The notes: a model not told the origin generated them from the letters alone. 64,000 nt of DNA from Tichowtungia aerotolerans (GCF_009905215.1 NZ_CP047593.1:744001-808000), one strand, 5' to 3'; numbered from the stretch's first letter, positions 17,088 to 26,360 are shown. Numbers and translations: made by a program.

Positions 17088-18131
17088 TTACATTTCTGGC
17101 CCACTCGCGTTGCCTTCCAGCTGCCGGATTCTTTTTTCCAGCACAGCTACCCGATCTTTTAACTTTGGAAGCAACATGGAGGCGGCGACATTCCTCTTAA
17201 ACTTCTGAGCAGGCATCGCCGGCATCCCCATCACATATTCTCCAGGAGGAACATCTTTGGAAACGCCGGCCTTCCCGGCAACCACAGCGCCGGCACCCAC
17301 TTTCAAATGACCGGCAACCGCTGCCTGACCAGCCAGAATAACTCGATCGCCGATCGTCGTACTCCCGGCGATACCAACCTGCGCAATGATTACCGCGTGA
17401 TCCCCAATAGTCACATTGTGTGCAATCTGGACCAGATTATCTATTTTCACGCCGTTTCCGATGCGGGTCTTTCCAAAGCGTGCCCGGTCAATACAGACAT
17501 TCGCACCGATCTCCACATCATTTCCGATCTGTACAATTCCAATCTGGTTGATTTTCGTTCGGACACCATCTGCATCGACCGAATAGCCAAACCCGTCACT
17601 GCCGACAACCGTCCCGTTATGAATGATAACGCGACTGCCGATCTCCGCTCCTTCTCGAATGGAAACCTGCGGATACAAAAAACTGTCTTCGGCGATGCAA
17701 ACCCGGTACCCAATATAACACTGTGCAGAGATCACAGATCCGGAACCGATTTTGACGCCAGGCTCGATGACACAATACGGCCCCACACTGACCCCTTCGC
17801 CCAGCTCAACATCTTCAGCAACCACTGCTGTTGGATGCACTCCCGGAGCGGGTCGAGGCACCGGCGTATAAAACAGCGCAGCGGCAGATGCAAAAGCGGC
17901 ATCTGGATTTTTACAACGAACCAGTACCGACGAGCAGTCGGCAGACCAATCTTCCGGCACAATCACTGCACCCGCAGTTGTCGCAGCCGCCGCCAGCGCA
18001 TATTTCGGATTGGCTACAAAGCTGATTTGGTCAGCCGTCGCCTCATCAATCGCAGCGACGCCACAAATTTCAACATTGCCGTCTCCTTCAAGGAGACCGC
18101 CGATTTTTTCAGTGAGTTCACTCAGTTTCAT
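17088..18131 (-). CDS. lpxD: UDP-3-O-acylglucosamine N-acyltransferase
   Basis: 347 residues from the ATG at 18131 (MKLSELTEK), the family's usual length; longer in-frame starts lie inside skp. An N-terminal uridine-binding domain (about 1-100) is followed by a left-handed beta-helix of hexapeptide repeats (about 100-310), with D-G-F-G-Y and the catalytic-region I-A-H-N-V-T-I-G-D. A C-terminal coiled helix follows. It adds the second acyl chain in lipid A synthesis, so the cell makes LPS. The start overlaps the 3' end of skp by 14 bases. Last gene of the long core operon. Confidence 0.97.
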   Translation of the reverse strand: MKLSELTEKIGGLLEGDGNVEICGVAAIDEATADQISFVANPKYALAAAATTAGAVIVPEDWSADCSSVLVRCKNPDAAFASAAALFYTPVPRPAPGVHPTAVVAEDVELGEGVSVGPYCVIEPGVKIGSGSVISAQCYIGYRVCIAEDSFLYPQVSIREGAEIGSRVIIHNGTVVGSDGFGYSVDADGVRTKINQIGIVQIGNDVEIGANVCIDRARFGKTRIGNGVKIDNLVQIAHNVTIGDHAVIIAQVGIAGSTTIGDRVILAGQAAVAGHLKVGAGAVVAGKAGVSKDVPPGEYVMGMPAMPAQKFKRNVAASMLLPKLKDRVAVLEKRIRQLEGNASGPEM

Positions 18132-18771
18132 TAGATTCCGCCGCCCCTTCTGCATCCACTGTCCCCAGCAGGCTTTCTCCATCGCTCAGCAGCGCTTCTC
18201 CGTTCTGCAGGTCCGGCTGCTTACTGTTCAGCATAGTCAAAACCGTCTCTGTAATATCGACATCAGGATGAGTGTAAATAAAAACTCCGACGGCTGCCCG
18301 GCGGGTTGAACTGTCGATGACAGCCTGCAACCCTTCCTGCTTGGCATATTCGACAACGGTCTCCCGAATTTCATCCATAAGCGTTTGGCTCATTCGGGAA
18401 ACCTGCATCTGCGCCTGTTGCTTCCGGCGGTCCGTAAACTCCTTGATTTCCTGTTCTTTGGAGCGCAGGTCGATCAGGCGTTCTTCGTAAAGGATTCGTT
18501 TCCCATCCCGGATTTCCTGAGACAGCGTCACATCGCGAGCTTCTTTCTTAAGCCGATCGACGTCTTCGCTGATTTGGGTCATCTCATCAACCATGGCCTG
18601 GCGTTCGGTATCAGAATCCTTCTGCTGAGCTTCCATCTTTGATTTGGCGAGACGTGTCTTATAGAACTCATTGAACACCCGCTCCAGATCAACAAAAACA
18701 ATGCGCTCCTCAGCGGAAACCGTTCCACAAACCAGCATGAGAGTAATGATAGACCAAAGAATTTTTTTCAT
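18118..18771 (-). CDS. skp: Periplasmic chaperone Skp/OmpH
   Basis: 217 residues with a signal peptide (about 1-20, ending VSA-EE). A long charged coiled-coil region (about 45-130) and a C-terminal beta part containing Y-T-H-P-D-V-D-I-T form the Skp 'tentacle' pattern. It carries unfolded outer membrane proteins to the BAM complex. The acidic Glu/Gly tail after about 185 is longer than usual. It is placed 20 bases after bamA and overlaps lpxD, the classic bamA-skp-lpxD order. Confidence 0.93.
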   Translation of the reverse strand: MKKILWSIITLMLVCGTVSAEERIVFVDLERVFNEFYKTRLAKSKMEAQQKDSDTERQAMVDEMTQISEDVDRLKKEARDVTLSQEIRDGKRILYEERLIDLRSKEQEIKEFTDRRKQQAQMQVSRMSQTLMDEIRETVVEYAKQEGLQAVIDSSTRRAAVGVFIYTHPDVDITETVLTMLNSKQPDLQNGEALLSDGESLLGTVDAEGAAESNETE

Positions 18772-18790
18772 ATCGCGACTCTTTTCTTAA

Positions 18791-21193
18791 TTAAAACGTA
18801 TATCCCAACATAAAGTTCCAACGAGGGCTGGCATTTTCATTGTACTCATCGGTCAGATGAGGAAACGCATAATCCAGCCTCAACGGGAACATGGGCAGGT
18901 CAAACCTTGCTCCGATACCGTAACAGGAATTAATCTCCGGATCAAAGAATTCGAAAGGATCTTCTCCGACAGCACCAATATCGTAGAAAATTGCGCCGCG
19001 GATTTTATCCCAAAGCGGCACCGTATACTCCGCACTGGCAAACCAGCTGGCTCGCCCTCCATAGGGCTCGTTATTGTTGTTCGGGTCACGCGGACTGACA
19101 TCGCGATAATCAAATCCGCGGAGAGTGCGCGGGCCACCAAGGTACAGCCGGTCAAAAATCGGGACCTCCTCATCTCCGTATGAGTCCACCGAACTCAAAG
19201 ATCCCCGCACATTCAGCACATGATCATTCCACAGAGGCCAGAACTGTGAGGTTTTGGCTTCGGTCAAAACAGTTTCGACATCTCCCCCCAACGGTCCCCC
19301 GGCAACTTCCACACTTATCGAACTCTGATTCCCGCGAGTAGGAATGAAAAACTGGTCGCGGGTATCACGGGAAACGGTAGCGCCCACCGTCGATTTAAGA
19401 CTGCTGCCCGCCTGAGTGGCCAGGAAAGAATTACTTGGCGCTGTAATATCCTGCACATCAAAATTCTCCAGAGAATAGCTGAGTGTTCCACGGACGAACG
19501 GCCCTAGAGGTTTACTAAGCGAAACCCGAGCGCCGGTCGTTTCCAAATCATAATCATCACTGTAATACTCAGCGGTCCGATGATAAAGGTCGACACCAAG
19601 AGACAGCTTGCGATCCAGAAACCAGGGTTCAACAAAAGATACCTCAACATCGTTTCGAGACGATCCTGCCTGAACGCGAACCTTCATTTTCTGCCCATCG
19701 CCAACCGGAGGCCAGTGCTTAATATCAAAGTTTCCATGAGACAGTTCAGCAAAGCCAACTAAAGCATCCACGCTGGAAAACCCGGCGCCGATCAGGAAAC
19801 TGCCCATCGCTTTTTCTTTCACCTTGAAAGCCAGATCATACGTATTGGTTCCTTCTGCCGGAACATAGGAGCTGTCGACGCTTTCAAAATATCCAAGATT
19901 TTTCAGACGGCGTTCACTGGTCTCCACCTTCTGCTCATGGAACTTTTCGCCGGGGAATACTGCCAGCTCTCGGCGAATAACCTCATCTTTTGTTTTTTCA
20001 TTTCCGCGAATATCAATCTTATGAATGGTCGCCAGCCGGCCTTCCTGAATCTGCAGCGTCACATCAGCAACCAGCGTATCCGGATTCGTCTGAATGACCG
20101 GCACAACCCAACTGCGAACATATCCCCGGTTTCCATAATAACGACGAACCGCCGCAGCGGCAGCATCCAGAGCAGACTGCGCCGCGATATCTCCCGACTT
20201 CAAAAAAATCTGTTTTTTAAGCACATCCGGCTCAAAAAGCTCCGCACCCTCCAACTCGATTTTTCCAATCCGGTACTGTCCCCCCTCCGAAATCCGATAG
20301 GTCAACTCCAGTCGGCCACGACCATGCGAATCGACTTCCGGCGCTTCCACAGAGACGTCCAGAAACCCTTTATCCATATAAAACTTCTGAAGAACCGCAA
20401 GGTCTGCATCCACCAGCTCCGGACGATAAGCTCCAAACCACGGTGTAATCCAGAATGTTTCTTTCTGGTTCAACTGACTGCGCACTTCATTGGAAACAAA
20501 CCACGCATCTTCTTTAGAGGAACTCCCCAGCGAAGGAACCAGTCTTTTGAAAAAACGACCCGTCTTCGCAGCAAAGCTGTCACTTAAAAAACGATCTCCC
20601 TCCAACGTGATTTTTTTTACACGCAGCTTCTCCCCTTCATCCACAGAAACCTGCAGATCCGCAGCACCCGTTTCTTCATCCGGCGTCAGATTCCAGGTGG
20701 CCGCTGCGTCGGGATACTTGTGCTCCCTGCAGTAAGCTTCCAGCTTGTGCACTTTTTCGCCGACAATCGCATCATCGACATAATCGCCCAAATTGAGCTC
20801 GAGCTGATTCTTCAGTTTCCGGCTGCTGATTTTCTTTGCCCCGACGACCTCGATCTTCCGAAGACGGAAGCGCGGAACCACACTGTAGACAAGAGTCAGG
20901 CGCCCGTCGTCCTGTTCAATAAATGCGCGAACATATGAAAACCGGCCGGAGCGGCGAAGATTATCGACATCCTTGGCAACCGCGGTGTTCAGCTGATCCT
21001 CATTGTCCACCGCCTGCCCGGCTTGCAACGAGGTATACGCACGAACAAAAGAGGCATCGAGCTCCACTTTCTCTGGATTCTCAATGCGAATATCATCAAT
21101 CGTAACAGCGGCCCATCCAGCAGAAGACAGCAGCATGCCTCCAACAAACAAACGTACAAACCGGCATGTCTTTTTCGTCATAAGCTCTCTCAT
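18791..21193 (-). CDS. bamA: Outer membrane protein assembly factor BamA
   Basis: 800 residues. A signal peptide covers about 1-28, followed by five POTRA-like domains (about 30-430; G-N-E-K-T-K-D-E-V-I-R-R-E marks the last). A 16-strand Omp85 barrel has R-G-F-D-Y in the lid-lock loop near 690 and ends in aromatic F (M-L-G-Y-T-F). It folds and inserts beta-barrel proteins. The ATG at 21193 overlaps the dnaB stop by four bases (ATGA); an ATG four codons later is also possible. Finding bamA directly behind dnaB and ribosomal-protein genes is less usual than an lpx/dxr context. Confidence 0.96.
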   Translation of the reverse strand: MRELMTKKTCRFVRLFVGGMLLSSAGWAAVTIDDIRIENPEKVELDASFVRAYTSLQAGQAVDNEDQLNTAVAKDVDNLRRSGRFSYVRAFIEQDDGRLTLVYSVVPRFRLRKIEVVGAKKISSRKLKNQLELNLGDYVDDAIVGEKVHKLEAYCREHKYPDAAATWNLTPDEETGAADLQVSVDEGEKLRVKKITLEGDRFLSDSFAAKTGRFFKRLVPSLGSSSKEDAWFVSNEVRSQLNQKETFWITPWFGAYRPELVDADLAVLQKFYMDKGFLDVSVEAPEVDSHGRGRLELTYRISEGGQYRIGKIELEGAELFEPDVLKKQIFLKSGDIAAQSALDAAAAAVRRYYGNRGYVRSWVVPVIQTNPDTLVADVTLQIQEGRLATIHKIDIRGNEKTKDEVIRRELAVFPGEKFHEQKVETSERRLKNLGYFESVDSSYVPAEGTNTYDLAFKVKEKAMGSFLIGAGFSSVDALVGFAELSHGNFDIKHWPPVGDGQKMKVRVQAGSSRNDVEVSFVEPWFLDRKLSLGVDLYHRTAEYYSDDYDLETTGARVSLSKPLGPFVRGTLSYSLENFDVQDITAPSNSFLATQAGSSLKSTVGATVSRDTRDQFFIPTRGNQSSISVEVAGGPLGGDVETVLTEAKTSQFWPLWNDHVLNVRGSLSSVDSYGDEEVPIFDRLYLGGPRTLRGFDYRDVSPRDPNNNNEPYGGRASWFASAEYTVPLWDKIRGAIFYDIGAVGEDPFEFFDPEINSCYGIGARFDLPMFPLRLDYAFPHLTDEYNENASPRWNFMLGYTF

Positions 21194-22563
21194 TCCATTT
21201 CATCTGCGGCGTGCCGCATATCGCGATCCTCAAAGCGGGTGAATTCCTTAAAAAAGTTCATTTCGACCGTACCGGTCGGGCCGTTACGATGTTTGGCCAC
21301 AATCACCTCTGCCAAGGGGTCATCTTCATCCACATCCCCCTTGTGGGCATCATTAAACGCCGGACGTGTCAGGAGCAGCACCACGTCGGCGTCCTGCTCA
21401 ATCGCTCCGGAGTCACGAAGGTCGGAAAGGCGCGGTTTTCCGTCTCGTCCTCCCTGCTCGGGAGCACGGCTGAGCTGACTGAGAATCAGAACCGGAACGT
21501 TCAGATCCTTCGCCATCTTTTTAATTGTATTCGAGATAGAAGCGGTTTCCTGCTGGCGACCGTCCCGCATGCGGCGTTTATCGTGCAGAAGCTGAAGATA
21601 GTCGATGACAACCAGGTCAATGTCGTACACGCGCTTCATACGCCGTGCCCGGGAAAACATATCCATCACATCCAGACCGGCAGAATCGTCCACCACGATT
21701 TTTGCTTTGCCCAGCTGGTCGGCAGCACTGACCAGTTTGCCGTGATCCGACTTATGAATTTCTTCGCGCCAGGCCGGAATGCGCGCTTTACTGAACAGCA
21801 TGCGTCGCACCAGCTGTTCCTGCGACATTTCCAGGCTGAATACTCCGACAGAAAACTTTTTGTGTTCTTTATTTTTTCCCAGCGCGGCATTTTCAGCAAT
21901 GTTCATCGCCAGCGAGGTTTTCCCCATCGATGGACGGGCGGCGAGAACAATCATGTCGGTTTGATGTAACCCGCGGAGCTTTCCATCGAGGCCGTGATAT
22001 CCGGTGGGAACCCCGAAGGACTGTTTCTGGTCCAGCTTTGCCATCGTCATGGCAACCGAGTCCTTCCAGTCCTCGGTTTTACTGATCTGCTGTCCGCTCA
22101 GTTCAAAAAAAGCGGATTCAGTTCGACTGAGAATTCCTTCCGCTTCTTCATCCGTTTCCGTATAGCAGCGGTCAATGGCCGCAGTTGCTTCTTCGATGAT
22201 ATTACGAAGCAGATGCTTCTGGCGTATAAACCCGATGTAATATTCGGCATGGGCCGATGTGGGAGTACTGTCAATCAGGCCTTCCAGAAAAACATAGCCG
22301 CCCACAGAATCGAGGCGGCCGTTTTTCTTCAGGTATTCGCCGACCGTGAGCAAGTCAACGGCCTTCCCTGATTGCGTCATCTCCTGAAGCTGTTCGAAAA
22401 GATGCCGATGTGCCGGAACGTGGAAGGAGTCGGCAGAGATCTGATTGTCCGAGCAGAGCTCGAGCACCTTTTCCGAATCGATCAGAGCGGAGCCGAGAAC
22501 CCCCCGTTCCGCTTCTTCACTATAGGGCGGAAGACGATATCCGCTCTGATCGATCGAACTCAT
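21190..22563 (-). CDS. dnaB: Replicative DNA helicase DnaB
   Basis: 457 residues. The N-terminal DnaB domain (about 12-115, P-P-Y-S-E-E-A-E-R-G-V-L-G) is joined by a linker to the RecA-type motor. The Walker A region is A-A-R-P-S-M-G-K-T-S near 210, Walker B is V-V-I-D-Y-L-Q-L-L near 315, and D-L-R-D-S-G-A-I-E-Q-D-A-D is the arginine-finger region. It is the hexameric 5'-3' helicase at the replication fork. No intein is present. The start overlaps the rplI stop (22560-22563). Confidence 0.97.
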   Translation of the reverse strand: MSSIDQSGYRLPPYSEEAERGVLGSALIDSEKVLELCSDNQISADSFHVPAHRHLFEQLQEMTQSGKAVDLLTVGEYLKKNGRLDSVGGYVFLEGLIDSTPTSAHAEYYIGFIRQKHLLRNIIEEATAAIDRCYTETDEEAEGILSRTESAFFELSGQQISKTEDWKDSVAMTMAKLDQKQSFGVPTGYHGLDGKLRGLHQTDMIVLAARPSMGKTSLAMNIAENAALGKNKEHKKFSVGVFSLEMSQEQLVRRMLFSKARIPAWREEIHKSDHGKLVSAADQLGKAKIVVDDSAGLDVMDMFSRARRMKRVYDIDLVVIDYLQLLHDKRRMRDGRQQETASISNTIKKMAKDLNVPVLILSQLSRAPEQGGRDGKPRLSDLRDSGAIEQDADVVLLLTRPAFNDAHKGDVDEDDPLAEVIVAKHRNGPTGTVEMNFFKEFTRFEDRDMRHAADEME

Positions 22564-23009
22564 TCCTCAACAATCCAGACCTTCAGTGCAGCCTGCACTT
22601 CCGGGTGGAGGCTGATTTCCACATCGAATACTCCGAGTTCATGAAGCGGGGCAGCCAACTTGAGCTGGGTGCTTTCCAGTTGAATATCCTGTTCGGCCAG
22701 TTTTTCAGCAATCTGGGCCGCAGTCACCGAACCGAACAGCTTGCCGTTCTCTGTGGTTTTTACTGCAATTGTGCAGGACACATTCTCAAATTTCTTTGCC
22801 AGCTCTTCCGCAGCAGACTTTTCCTTTTTCATCAGCTCAAGACGCTCAAGACGCTTTTTCTCAATCTGACGTTTTTTTCCTTCGGTCACCAGCGAGGCAA
22901 TTCCGCGAGGAAACAGAAAGTTGCGGGCGTACCCATCAGCAACGCTGACAACATCCCCTTCAATTCCGAGTCCGGGAACCGCATCCATCAACAAAACTTC
23001 TACAGCCAT
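22560..23009 (-). CDS. rplI: 50S ribosomal protein L9
   Basis: 149 residues, normal length. The N-terminal domain begins M-A-V-E-V-L-L-M-D with G-D-V-V-S-V-A-D-G-Y-A-R-N-F-L-F-P near 20-35. A long connecting helix (about 40-75) and a C-terminal domain follow. It binds 23S rRNA domain V. The standard partner order rpsF-ssb-rpsR-rplI is kept. Confidence 0.96.
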   Translation of the reverse strand: MAVEVLLMDAVPGLGIEGDVVSVADGYARNFLFPRGIASLVTEGKKRQIEKKRLERLELMKKEKSAAEELAKKFENVSCTIAVKTTENGKLFGSVTAAQIAEKLAEQDIQLESTQLKLAAPLHELGVFDVEISLHPEVQAALKVWIVEE

Positions 23010-23031
23010 TTTCTTTCTCCAATCTGTATTC

Positions 23032-23235
23032 TTAGCGAAGCAGGCCCATCACACGTGCACGGCGAATGGCCCGTTTGACTTCACGCTGCTGCTTTGATGT
23101 CACACCGGTGTAGCGGCGCGAAAGAATTTTGCCGCGATCGGTCATAAACTTGCGGAGAAGTTCCGCATCCTTGTAATCCACTTCCGTCACGCCTTCGAGC
23201 AGGCGGCCGTTTTTTTCCTCTTTATTATAAGCCAT
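23032..23235 (-). CDS. rpsR: 30S ribosomal protein S18
   Basis: 67 residues from the ATG at 23235, chosen because GGAAAGG lies about 9 bases upstream; an ATG two codons earlier (23241) is too close. The S18 core [12 protein letters not shown] and [11 protein letters not shown] are present, and it lacks extra Cys zinc ligands. It binds S6 on the small subunit platform. Confidence 0.95.
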   Translation of the reverse strand: MAYNKEEKNGRLLEGVTEVDYKDAELLRKFMTDRGKILSRRYTGVTSKQQREVKRAIRRARVMGLLR

Positions 23236-23253
23236 GGTCATATCCTTTCCTTA

Positions 23254-23679
23254 TCAAAACGGAATGTCGTCGTCATCACCAGTCGGAGTCGAAGCTTCCT
23301 GCGGTGCCGAAGGTGCAGATGACGGAGCATCTGAGGCTCCATCCCGCTTCGGCGCACCGAGAAACTGAACCCGGTCCGCACGCACCCGCAGCTTGCTGCG
23401 TTTTTCACCCTGCTGATTTTCCCACTGATCGAGTTTCAGGCGGCCCTCAACAAAAACCGGCGATCCTTTATAAAGGTATTCAGCACAGGTTTCGGCCTGG
23501 CGGGCCCACACTTCCACATCCACAAAAACCGTGCTCTCCACTGTTTCGCCGGCTTTGTTTTTGTAACTCTCATTCACAGCCAGTCCGAGGTCCCCTACAG
23601 CCGTTCCCGACGGGGTGTAACGCACCTCGGGATCACGGGTCAGATTACCCATCAGAAAGACTCGATTCAGTGTCGACAT
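23254..23679 (-). CDS. ssb: Single-stranded DNA-binding protein
   Basis: 141 residues. The OB-fold (about 1-105) starts M-S-T-L-N-R-V-F-L-M-G-N-L-T-R-D-P-E. A Pro/Ser-rich linker follows, and the acidic tip D-D-D-D-I-P-F matches the partner-binding tail of bacterial SSB. It coats ssDNA and recruits repair and replication proteins, RecQ among them. It starts 2 bases after the rpsF stop. Confidence 0.96.
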   Translation of the reverse strand: MSTLNRVFLMGNLTRDPEVRYTPSGTAVGDLGLAVNESYKNKAGETVESTVFVDVEVWARQAETCAEYLYKGSPVFVEGRLKLDQWENQQGEKRSKLRVRADRVQFLGAPKRDGASDAPSSAPSAPQEASTPTGDDDDIPF

Positions 23680-23680
23680 G

Positions 23681-23992
23681 TTACGCCTCCTGCGCGATCT
23701 CCGACTCTTCCTTCTTTACAAACTGAGCACGAAATACGTTCGTGGCAAGTTTCAGGCGGTGCTTGAACGCAGGAATCTTCAGGCCGTCCATGCGGAACAT
23801 AATAATGGCGTAGATGCCCGCTTTTTTCTTTTTCATCGGACGTGCGAATGAACGCTTTCCGAGACGGGTTGAGCTTTCCAGCGACCCCTCGAGTTTCTCC
23901 AGCTCGGTTTTCACCGCGTCGATTGCCTGATCCAGATCTTCTTCACTCAGCGTTTCCGGAAAAATAAACAGTCCTTCATACAATGCTTTCAA
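23681..23992 (-). CDS. rpsF: 30S ribosomal protein S6
   Basis: 103 residues with Y-E-G-L-F-I-F near the start and the conserved basic strand M-K-K-K-K-A-G-I-Y. It pairs with S18. The C-terminal Glu-rich tail is short (E-E-S-E-I-A-Q-E-A). AGGAGAGAG lies upstream of the ATG. Confidence 0.93.
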   Translation of the reverse strand: MKALYEGLFIFPETLSEEDLDQAIDAVKTELEKLEGSLESSTRLGKRSFARPMKKKKAGIYAIIMFRMDGLKIPAFKHRLKLATNVFRAQFVKKEESEIAQEA

Positions 23993-24011
23993 TGTCTCTC
24001 TCCTTGCTCCT

Positions 24012-24578
24012 CTATCCTCTATTAAAACGGTTCATCGCGCGCTCAACTCCATTAGCGCACGCTGCCTCCACTGCGTCAGCCGCCTGGCCAACCACATCGG
24101 CCAGTTCTCTCTGTTCTTCGGCCGAAAACGGACCTAGAACGTGTTCAGAGAGCGACACCTTATCAGGTTTCGATCCGATTCCAACCCGAATCCTGCCGAA
24201 AGCACCGTCCCCCAGCGCGTTCAGAACCGACTGCACACCATTGTGCCCGCCGGCCGATCCCTGCGCACGAACACGCAGCCGGCCCCACGCCAGGGCCGTA
24301 TCATCAAATACCAGCAACAGGTCTGCCGCAGTCCCTTTCCCCTTGCGAAGCATCGGCCCGACGGCCGCTCCGCTGCGGTTCATATAGGTCTGCGGCTTTA
24401 CCAGCTGCACCGGCTCTTCGCCGATCTTCCCTTTCGCGATCCGGGCGGGGAAGCGCCAGCTCCTGCGAAAGGAAAGGCCGTTCCGGGCGGCGAGTTCATC
24501 CAGCACCAGAAACCCAATATTGTGGCGGGTCATTTCGTATTCCCGCCCTGGATTTCCAAGCCCGACGATCCACTTCAC
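24012..24578 (-). CDS. pth: Peptidyl-tRNA hydrolase
   Basis: 188 residues. The family start is W-I-V-G-L-G-N-P-G-R-E-Y with the Asn and the catalytic His in T-R-H-N-I-G-F (about 18-23). P-Q-T-Y-M-N-R-S-G, the Asp-containing L-V-F-D-D and G-G-H-N-G-V are also conserved. It frees tRNAs from peptides dropped off ribosomes. It follows rplY, its most common neighbour. Confidence 0.96.
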   Translation of the reverse strand: MKWIVGLGNPGREYEMTRHNIGFLVLDELAARNGLSFRRSWRFPARIAKGKIGEEPVQLVKPQTYMNRSGAAVGPMLRKGKGTAADLLLVFDDTALAWGRLRVRAQGSAGGHNGVQSVLNALGDGAFGRIRVGIGSKPDKVSLSEHVLGPFSAEEQRELADVVGQAADAVEAACANGVERAMNRFNRG

Positions 24579-24604
24579 TCAGACGGCCTCCGGAAAAAAC
24601 GGAA

Positions 24605-25243
24605 TTACTCCGCTCCTTCTTTTTTCTCTGTAATCACTTCCGGTCCAGCGCCTTCAGCGCCCTCTTCGCCTTCTGTCTCTGCAGCAAGACGCGGAGCCAG
24701 CACCGAAGTCACAACAATATCTTCGTCAGCCAGAATCGTGTATTTCGAAGTATCGATGCTGATGTCCTTCACGGTCATCACATCGCCGATCTTCAGGGCG
24801 CTCACATCCACTTCGATCTTTTCCAGAATATCGGCAGGCAGGCATTCGACGTCCAATGAGTAGAGGGAGTGATCAAGAATCCCTCCCTGACTTTTCACAC
24901 CTTCGGCCTCGCCAACCGGCTCCACCGGGACCTGCACCTTGATTTTTTTATTGAGCGCAACTTCCAGGAAGTCCACGTGAATCACATTGCCGGAAAGCGG
25001 GTCGTGCTGAACATCCTTGAGCAGAACCGACTCGGTTTTTCCGTCCAGTTCAATTTCCACCATCATCTGCTCACCAGCATGGTGATGAAGCATCTGTTCA
25101 AACTCATGAGCCGGCAGGCTAACCGGGCGGGCTTCGCCGCCGTCTCCGTACACCACACCCGGGATCTGTCCATCGCGGCGCATACGGCGCGCATTAGACG
25201 AACCCTTCAGCTCTCTGCTGCTTACAATCATTTTCGCGTCCAT
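24605..25243 (-). CDS. rplY: 50S ribosomal protein L25/general stress protein Ctc
   Basis: 212 residues, the two-domain Ctc form rather than the short E. coli L25. The N-terminal 5S rRNA-binding domain (S-N-A-R-R-M-R-R-D-G-Q-I-P-G-V-V-Y-G) occupies about 12-90. The C-terminal beta domain occupies about 95-190, followed by an acidic Glu/Gly tail. It lies between prs and pth in a widely conserved order. Confidence 0.95.
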   Translation of the reverse strand: MDAKMIVSSRELKGSSNARRMRRDGQIPGVVYGDGGEARPVSLPAHEFEQMLHHHAGEQMMVEIELDGKTESVLLKDVQHDPLSGNVIHVDFLEVALNKKIKVQVPVEPVGEAEGVKSQGGILDHSLYSLDVECLPADILEKIEVDVSALKIGDVMTVKDISIDTSKYTILADEDIVVTSVLAPRLAAETEGEEGAEGAGPEVITEKKEGAE

Positions 25244-25257
25244 AATCTTTTTCTCCT

Positions 25258-26187
25258 CTACGTAATTTCAAAAAGCGATGTCACCGAGCTGTTGCTGTGA
25301 ATACGCTGAATGGCTTCGGCCAGCAGTTCAGCAACCGAAAGCACCTTGACTTTTTCACCGACATCACAGCGCTGCGGAACGCTGTCTGTAATCACAAGCT
25401 CTTCAATCGGCGAATTGGCCAAACGCTCCACACCCTTGCAGTTCAGCAGCGAATGGCTCACGACAGCCCGAATGGATGCCGCTCCGGCGTCGACCAGCAG
25501 GCGGGCCGCCGCAGTCAGCGTGCCCGCAGTGGAGGTCATATCGTCCACCAGCACCGCATTGCAGCCTTTTACATTTCCTACCAAATGGGTGGCCGCGACA
25601 TCTTCAGCGCTCTTGCGCTCCTTGCCGACCACAGCCACACCGGCGCCAAGCATATCTGCATAGGCCGCAGCCTGCTTCATTCCACCGGTATCCGGAGCAA
25701 CCACGACAAGATTTTCCGGTGTTTTTTCGCGTAAATACTTCACAATCACCGGTGCCGCATACAGATGATCCACCGGAATATCAAAAAAGCCCTGAATCTG
25801 CTGAGCGTGCAGGTCCATCGTCAGAATGCGGTTAATGCCGGCGGCAACCAGCAGGTTGGCAACCAGTTTAGCCGTAATCGGCACACGCGGCTGATCCTTG
25901 CGGTCCTGGCGCGCATAGCCGTAATAAGGAAGAACTGCCGTAATGCGTTTGGCCGAGGCTCGCTTGGCCGCATCGATCATAATCAGCAGCTCCATCAGGT
26001 TATCATTCGGCGGAAACGAAGTCGGCTGAATGATAAATACATCCCGTCCGCGGATATTTTCCGTGATTTTCACGAAAATCTCACCATCAGGAAATTTACG
26101 GATCTCTGCGGCACAAAGCTCCGTACCGACGGCCTTTGCGATCCGCCGAGCCAGATCCTGATGCGCTGTCCCTGCTAGAATTTTCAC
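25258..26187 (-). CDS. prs: Ribose-phosphate pyrophosphokinase (PRPP synthetase)
   Basis: 309 residues from a GTG at 26187 (V-K-I-L-A-G-T-A), preceded by AAAGGAT. The frame stays open further upstream but would run into the tRNA gene. Family motifs are F-P-D-G-E, Q-P-T-S-F-P-P-N-D-N-L-M-E-L, the flexible-loop region Y-A-R-Q-D-R-K and the PRPP-binding V-L-V-D-D-M-T-S-T-A-G-T near 220. It makes PRPP from ribose-5-phosphate and ATP, which links to the ribose salvage genes at 55-58 kb. First protein gene after tRNA-Gln, apparently on the same transcript. Confidence 0.95.
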   Translation of the reverse strand: MKILAGTAHQDLARRIAKAVGTELCAAEIRKFPDGEIFVKITENIRGRDVFIIQPTSFPPNDNLMELLIMIDAAKRASAKRITAVLPYYGYARQDRKDQPRVPITAKLVANLLVAAGINRILTMDLHAQQIQGFFDIPVDHLYAAPVIVKYLREKTPENLVVVAPDTGGMKQAAAYADMLGAGVAVVGKERKSAEDVAATHLVGNVKGCNAVLVDDMTSTAGTLTAAARLLVDAGAASIRAVVSHSLLNCKGVERLANSPIEELVITDSVPQRCDVGEKVKVLSVAELLAEAIQRIHSNSSVTSLFEIT

Positions 26188-26212
26188 TGTTCTATCCTTT
26201 ATATAGGAGATT

Positions 26213-26283
26213 TTGCCCGACCAGGACTCGAACCTGGACGCCAAGAATCAAAATCTTGTGTGCTACCATTACACTATCGGGCA
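26213..26283 (-). tRNA. tRNA-Gln (anticodon TTG)
   Basis: Minus strand. The acceptor strands TGCCCGA and TCGGGCA pair over all seven positions. D-arm GTGT-AATGGTA-GCAC, anticodon arm CAAGA-TTTTGAT-TCTTG (anticodon TTG) and T-arm CCAGG-TTCGAGT-CCTGG are all intact. The discriminator is A and CCA is not encoded, unlike the tRNA-Val fragment at 4.2 kb. The 3' end is 25 bases from the prs start. Confidence 0.96.
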
Positions 26284-26331
26284 GCCTTTTTAACCCAAAA
26301 AAACACCCCTCCCTTTCGAGAGAAGCGTTGA

Positions 26332-26360
26332 ACCATAAGAAGAGGCCCCACCCTTGTCAA
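26332..26360 (-). promoter_or_regulatory. Sigma-70-type promoter of the tRNA-Gln-prs operon
   Basis: On the minus strand, consensus TTGACA (26360-26355) and TATGGT (26337-26332) are separated by 17 bases. This would start transcription about 40 bases before the tRNA. It adjoins the 3' end of the small membrane gene upstream. No later strong promoter is evident in the eleven genes behind it, whose gaps are mostly under 30 bases. Confidence 0.6.
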
